The notes under the pieces are model-generated. The model did no database searches. It was not told where the DNA came from and saw only the letters and a list, made by a program, of their open reading frames with translations. Source: Nitrospira sp. (GTDB lineage: Bacteria; Nitrospirota; Thermodesulfovibrionia; Thermodesulfovibrionales; Dissulfurispiraceae). Taken from it: a stretch of DNA of 64,000 nucleotides. The number at the start of each line of letters is the position of its first letter. Position 1 is the stretch's first letter. Below are positions 60,525 to 64,000 of the stretch, piece by piece. The position numbers were made by a program, and so were the translations under genes. The DNA lies in contig NSJL01000008.1 of assembly GCA_002634385.1 (NCBI GenBank), positions 91,642-155,641 of the forward strand. The letters are read 5' to 3'.

Positions 60525-63422
60525 TCACCCGACAATTCTGGCCTCATGGGTCAGGAACAGATAGGTCCTTGCCCTGACCGAAAAGAGGCACTCCACTGCC
60601 TTGCGGTAAATATCCAATTGGAAGGCGTATCGTTCGGACAACTCCGGTATCTCCTGCTCCGCCACGGGATATGTCTTGTAATCATAGATATGAGCAGTGC
60701 CCTCCCTGATGATCACCCGGTCGATTCTGCCCTTGTACATGAAGCGTCCCTGCTCCAGGATGAAAGGGAGCTCGGCAAAGGAACGTTCCCGGGGCAGGAT
60801 GATCTCTCCAAGATACCCGGCCCTGTCGAGCCTCTCCAGATCGGCGAGAAGTATGTTCTTCAGCCCTTCCAGCCTGGAGTCCGAAAGCACCTCATTCCGC
60901 AGGATCTCCGTTACTTTGCCCTCGAGAGTACCGGGAGTGATCGTCCCTTTCGACAGGCCTTCGAAGACCCTGTGGAAAGCCCTCCCCAGCACTATCCAGT
61001 CGTCCCCGTGCTTGACGAGCACTTCGTCCACCTCCTCGGTGACATTGCGCCATATCTTCCGGGGCTTATACTCCTCTGCAAGGGAATCCACGAAGACCAT
61101 CTCATCCGGGCGGGGGCCGGTCCGGTGTCCGATACTCTCCCCGGAGGCGCTCTTTTCCGGGTCGGGGACTTCAACCTCCTCCAGAGAGATCTTTTCAAGG
61201 GTAAAAGGGAGCCCCCCCTCACTGTCCCGTTCCACGGAATCCAGGTGAAAGGCATCAAAGAGAAGGGCAAGCCTGCCTGCCGGCTTTCTCCCTGTCACTC
61301 CCGACATGCAGAGATAGTCCATTGCCCTGGTGACCGCCACGTAAAAAAGCCGCTTCTCCTCGTCTTCCGCCTTCTCCCTGCCCCTCCTGAAGAGCGGCAG
61401 CGTCCTCCGCGCCTCGGCGTCCTCCTCGAAGCCGAGAACAATCCGCTCCCCCTCCTCGTCCATAATGATACTGCCGGTCCTGGTCTGGCCTCCTTCGTCG
61501 AGACAGGGAAGAAACACCACGGGGAACTGGAGGCCCTTCGAGGCATGGATCGTCATGATCCTCACCGCGTCCATACCCTCCGCGTTTACATTCGCTTTCG
61601 GTTCGTCGGCTTTTTCCGAGGCCTTGATCAGTTTTTCCCGTATTTCCAGCCCCGTAAGTCCCTGCGCTTCGAAATCCTCCACCAGCTTTATGAACTTCTT
61701 TACGTTCACGTACCTCTGTTTCTCCCCGAAATACTGCCAGGCACCCGTCTCGCAGAGGATCTCCTCCAGGAGCACCGCATAGGGGGTATCCTTCACCCGC
61801 TGAAGCCAGGACTCCATCACGGCCACTGCCTTCCTGACGGGATCGTCCCCCCCCTCTCCGGAAGCATCCCGCCGGGGGGCGAGGGAAGAATAGAGCAGGC
61901 CGACGGAAATATCATCGACGACAATGCTTCCCATCGTTGCGAGCAGGGTGTCGTACCGCAGGGAAAAGAGGGGGGAGCGCAACAGGGTGAAAAGGCTGTA
62001 ATCGTTCAGGGGATCGATGAGGAAGAAAAGCAGGTCCCTCAGGATCCCGATCTCGGGGGTGTTGTAGAAGCCGATCCCCTTTACCACGATGAAGGGGACT
62101 CCCTCTCTGCGCAGGGCGTCCTCGAAGAGGGGGAGATGCGTCCTGTTCCTGAGGAGGATCGCCATGTCTCCGTAGCGGCAGCGCCTCCTCTCCCGGCCCT
62201 CGAACACCTCATACGCCCCCCGGACGCCTTGTATCTTCCGGGCGATGAGGGCGGCCTCCCGCTTTCTGTTCTCTTTCGTATTCCCCGCACTGTCGCAGAG
62301 GAGGAGCTCGACCCTCCCCTCCCCCTCCCGCGTCGCCTTGAAGGGAATGTACTCCACTTTCCGCGCATCGTAGAGTCCACGGGGCATCACCCTCTCGAAA
62401 AGGGTATTGACGAAATGCACGACGGCGGGGAGGCTGCGGTAGTTCTCCTTGACCTCGATGAAGTGGTACTCGTCTCCCAGCCATTCGGAAAGTTTGTTCC
62501 GGGCGCTCCTGAAGATGTCGACATTGGCGCCGCGAAAAGAGTAGATGGACTGTTTATCGTCTCCCACAAGGAAAATGGTAGGCCGTTTTCCCGCCTCCCT
62601 CTTCGCCCCCAGCCCGGAACGCCACTCCTCGGTAAGCTTGTCGATGATCATCCACTGGAGGGAGCTGGTGTCCTGGAACTCATCCACCAGAAGGTGGTCG
62701 GTATGCTCGTCAAAGGAGAAGAGAACGTTCTGCCATTCGGGATTGGTGGAAACCGCCTCATGGGCCATAAGCTCGAGATCGTTGTAATCGAGGAAGTGTT
62801 TTTCCCTCTTTTTCCGCCGGTAATACCCGAGACATTTTTCATACAGGGCGACTACTTTCGCAAAACGGGAGAGATCGTTGCCCTCGAGGGCGAGTCCTCC
62901 CCGCCTGAACCCGAACTCCACTGCCGGCCGCTTCTCGTGGAGCGCCCGCAAGAGGAGGTGTGTCTGGTTCCATCCCCTGACCCCGCCGCTCTGCATCAGT
63001 TCATAAAAGAGAGCGCCCCCCGACGTGCCGTCATCGAGGAGGGCCTCATAGACCGCCTCTTCCCAAAGCATGTCCGCAGTGAAACTGTCCATCACGTCGA
63101 GGGAGAGGTCCATGCCGAGCTCAATGCAGAACCTCTTCATGAGCTTCAGGCAGAAGGAGTGGATGGTGGAAATGCGCATCCGCGGCATCTTTTCGCGGAC
63201 ACTCTCGAAAAGCGCCGGGTCCTCACGCCTGAGGATGCTCAGGATCCTCTCCTTCATCTCTGCGGCGGCCTTCTCGGTGAAGGTGATGGCCAGTATCCTC
63301 TCCACCTCAGCCCCTCCCTGCAGGAGGGCGATATACCTGCGTGAAAGCTTTTCGGTCTTCCCCGATCCCGCAGGGGAGGAGATCATGACGCTTTTCGTTA
63401 TGTCGAGGTAGGGCTCTTTCAT
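60525..63422 (-). CDS. UvrD/AddA-like helicase with C-terminal PD-(D/E)XK nuclease
   Basis: A 965-residue superfamily 1 helicase-nuclease acting on DNA double-strand breaks. Walker A ISSPAGSGKTEKL, motif Ia ILAITFTEKAAAEMKER, motif II DHLLVDEFQDTSSLQW, motif III LVGDDKQSIYSFRGANV, motif V RIMTIHASKGLQFPVVF, motif VI FYVAVTRAM. The C-terminus has MYKGRIDRVI and HIYDYKTY, the D and D-x-K of a RecB-type nuclease. Shorter than classical AddA (about 1200). No addB partner is visible downstream in the window; one could lie outside only if unlinked. Confidence 0.93.
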   Translation of the reverse strand: MKEPYLDITKSVMISSPAGSGKTEKLSRRYIALLQGGAEVERILAITFTEKAAAEMKERILSILRREDPALFESVREKMPRMRISTIHSFCLKLMKRFCIELGMDLSLDVMDSFTADMLWEEAVYEALLDDGTSGGALFYELMQSGGVRGWNQTHLLLRALHEKRPAVEFGFRRGGLALEGNDLSRFAKVVALYEKCLGYYRRKKREKHFLDYNDLELMAHEAVSTNPEWQNVLFSFDEHTDHLLVDEFQDTSSLQWMIIDKLTEEWRSGLGAKREAGKRPTIFLVGDDKQSIYSFRGANVDIFRSARNKLSEWLGDEYHFIEVKENYRSLPAVVHFVNTLFERVMPRGLYDARKVEYIPFKATREGEGRVELLLCDSAGNTKENRKREAALIARKIQGVRGAYEVFEGRERRRCRYGDMAILLRNRTHLPLFEDALRREGVPFIVVKGIGFYNTPEIGILRDLLFFLIDPLNDYSLFTLLRSPLFSLRYDTLLATMGSIVVDDISVGLLYSSLAPRRDASGEGGDDPVRKAVAVMESWLQRVKDTPYAVLLEEILCETGAWQYFGEKQRYVNVKKFIKLVEDFEAQGLTGLEIREKLIKASEKADEPKANVNAEGMDAVRIMTIHASKGLQFPVVFLPCLDEGGQTRTGSIIMDEEGERIVLGFEEDAEARRTLPLFRRGREKAEDEEKRLFYVAVTRAMDYLCMSGVTGRKPAGRLALLFDAFHLDSVERDSEGGLPFTLEKISLEEVEVPDPEKSASGESIGHRTGPRPDEMVFVDSLAEEYKPRKIWRNVTEEVDEVLVKHGDDWIVLGRAFHRVFEGLSKGTITPGTLEGKVTEILRNEVLSDSRLEGLKNILLADLERLDRAGYLGEIILPRERSFAELPFILEQGRFMYKGRIDRVIIREGTAHIYDYKTYPVAEQEIPELSERYAFQLDIYRKAVECLFSVRARTYLFLTHEARIVG

Positions 63423-63430
63423 TTCACATT

Positions 63431-63464
63431 ATGTAAAACGATACCAGATGTAAAACGATACCAG
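63431..63464. repeat. 17-base tandem direct duplication
   Basis: ATGTAAAACGATACCAG occurs twice back to back, just upstream of the helicase-nuclease start. The 285-base gap to the transposase remnant otherwise shows only the likely IS end. Confidence 0.85.
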
Positions 63465-63664
63465 TTGAGTATTTCGCCCAAGCACCCTCCCAATCGCTGT
63501 AGCTCAGTTTTGGACGGTGCAAAAACATCGCACTCGAACATCAGGACGTGTTGTATTTATACCTGCACGGGAGCTATCTGAGAAGATGATGTTTTGCGAA
63601 CCCTCGAAACACTTTGTGAGTTCATGTAGCCCCTGAATTGGTTCATTATTATTCGTGTCATATT

Positions 63665-63690
63665 CAGGGCGTGTCAAGAATTTTGTGTAA
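63665..63690. mobile_element. Probable right end of an IS256-family element
   Basis: GGGCGTGTCAAGAATTTTGT followed by GTAAG, 18-40 bases past the transposase stop, resembles IS256-family terminal inverted repeats (GTGTC...AATTTTGTGTAA). The other end lies outside the window. Confidence 0.55.
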
Positions 63691-63707
63691 GTGCCTTTTT
63701 ATGATAG

Positions 63708-64000
63708 TCATGCCAAGGGCATTCTTCCTTCAAAGAGTATGGCAAACTGATTCAGGGCCGATTTCCAGTTCTTGATGGGCACCGTCCATTTCTTTGCAAT
63801 GTTTCTCAGGGCCAGGTAGACGGCCTTGTTGACGATCTGGTTGTTGCTCCTGATCTTGATCCGGATGGCATCCAGATAGACGATGGGATACACCCCTTCC
63901 AAAGGCCTGCTCTGCCAGGCTTTGACTTCCTCTTCCACCTCGTCGGTCACCGTCGATATAAGAGTCGGCGACACCTCAACCCCATACATCTCCTGCAGAT
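63708..64000 (-). pseudogene. IS256-family transposase with large internal deletion, 5' part outside window
   Basis: The visible residues join two distant parts of a mutator-type transposase. [20 protein letters not shown] through [17 protein letters not shown] and VNKAVY is the region of the first catalytic Asp. It runs directly into [18 protein letters not shown] and [14 protein letters not shown], which is the extreme C-terminus. About 200 residues holding the other catalytic Asp and Glu are missing. The joint falls at the shared YLA (KAVYLA in one part, LLYLAL in the other). The frame is intact but the enzyme must be inactive. Confidence 0.88.

Noticed and set aside
60447..63344. 965-codon open frame opposite the helicase-nuclease gene
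   Set aside because: It mirrors the codon structure of the true gene; its product is rich in His, Pro, Gly and Leu without domains, while the minus strand has all SF1 helicase motifs.
63494..63520. tRNA-like string GCTGTAGCTCAGTTTTGG
   Set aside because: Resembles a tRNA D-arm, but no anticodon arm, T-arm (GTTCGA) or acceptor pairing follows.
1..64000. CRISPR arrays, rRNA or tRNA genes
   Set aside because: No regularly spaced direct repeats and no rRNA or complete tRNA sequence were found on either strand.

Overview
The window is about 64 kb of a diderm (Gram-negative type) bacterial chromosome of moderately high GC. It carries a Mla outer-membrane lipid transport operon and a full type II secretion operon, which imply an outer membrane. 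A multi-gene Fe-S assembly operon, a diheme peroxidase, a corrinoid-activator-like ASKHA protein and a predicted selenoprotein fit an anaerobic or microaerobic Nitrospirota or deltaproteobacterial lineage. I favour Nitrospirota (Thermodesulfovibrionia-like) from the overall gene flavour, but nothing in the window proves it. No rRNA, tRNA or CRISPR array was found.

Layout. 0-7.5 kb: mtaB (cut by the window edge) and miaB; htpG behind a perfect CIRCE operator; an NtrC-type regulator with its sensor kinase; and a secreted DsbC-like protein whose reading frame is crossed by one TGA exactly where the first active-site Cys should be, followed by a SECIS-like hairpin. 7.5-13.5 kb: an orphan scpB, a LysM/NlpC cell-wall hydrolase, an ASKHA corrinoid-activator-like protein with a P-loop ATPase, and a metallophosphoesterase-nucleotidyltransferase pair. 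13.6-26.5 kb: an M48 lipoprotein protease, a degenerate hybrid kinase, MoeA fused to a periplasmic-binding-protein-like domain, a diheme peroxidase, a broken M23 peptidase gene, purM, nadC, a predicted beta-helical tail-anchored protein, valS and a response regulator. 26.5-29 kb: rrf2-tusA-iscS-iscU, in which the IscS homologue lacks the PLP lysine.

29-30 kb is a non-coding stretch rich in degenerate dispersed repeats. 30-44 kb is one long minus-strand type II secretion operon (gspC, gspD, a lipoprotein, a metalloprotease, gspE to gspN), mostly with 4-base stop/start overlaps. 44-47 kb holds mlaE-mlaF-mlaD-mlaC; 47-49 kb a fluoride channel with a DUF190 partner and a B12-binding-type radical SAM protein. 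49-53 kb on the plus strand is prmA, then yceD-rpmF-plsX-fabH from a near-consensus promoter. 53-58.6 kb looks less settled: a kinase remnant, a Tim44-like protein, two CNNM/CorC-type transporters with different codon use, and a DUF2279 protein. 58.8-63.4 kb holds a TVP38 membrane protein, a slipin and a UvrD/AddA-like helicase-nuclease. The window ends in an internally deleted IS256-type transposase.

Cross-cutting features. A MITE-like repeat with near-perfect 19-base terminal inverted repeats occurs between htpG and miaB, inside the C-terminal coding region of the secretion-operon protease (in frame), and as a collapsed 55-base derivative near 11.55 kb. Two other widespread types of dispersed repeat occur as fragments, one of which supplies part of the GspH leader peptide.
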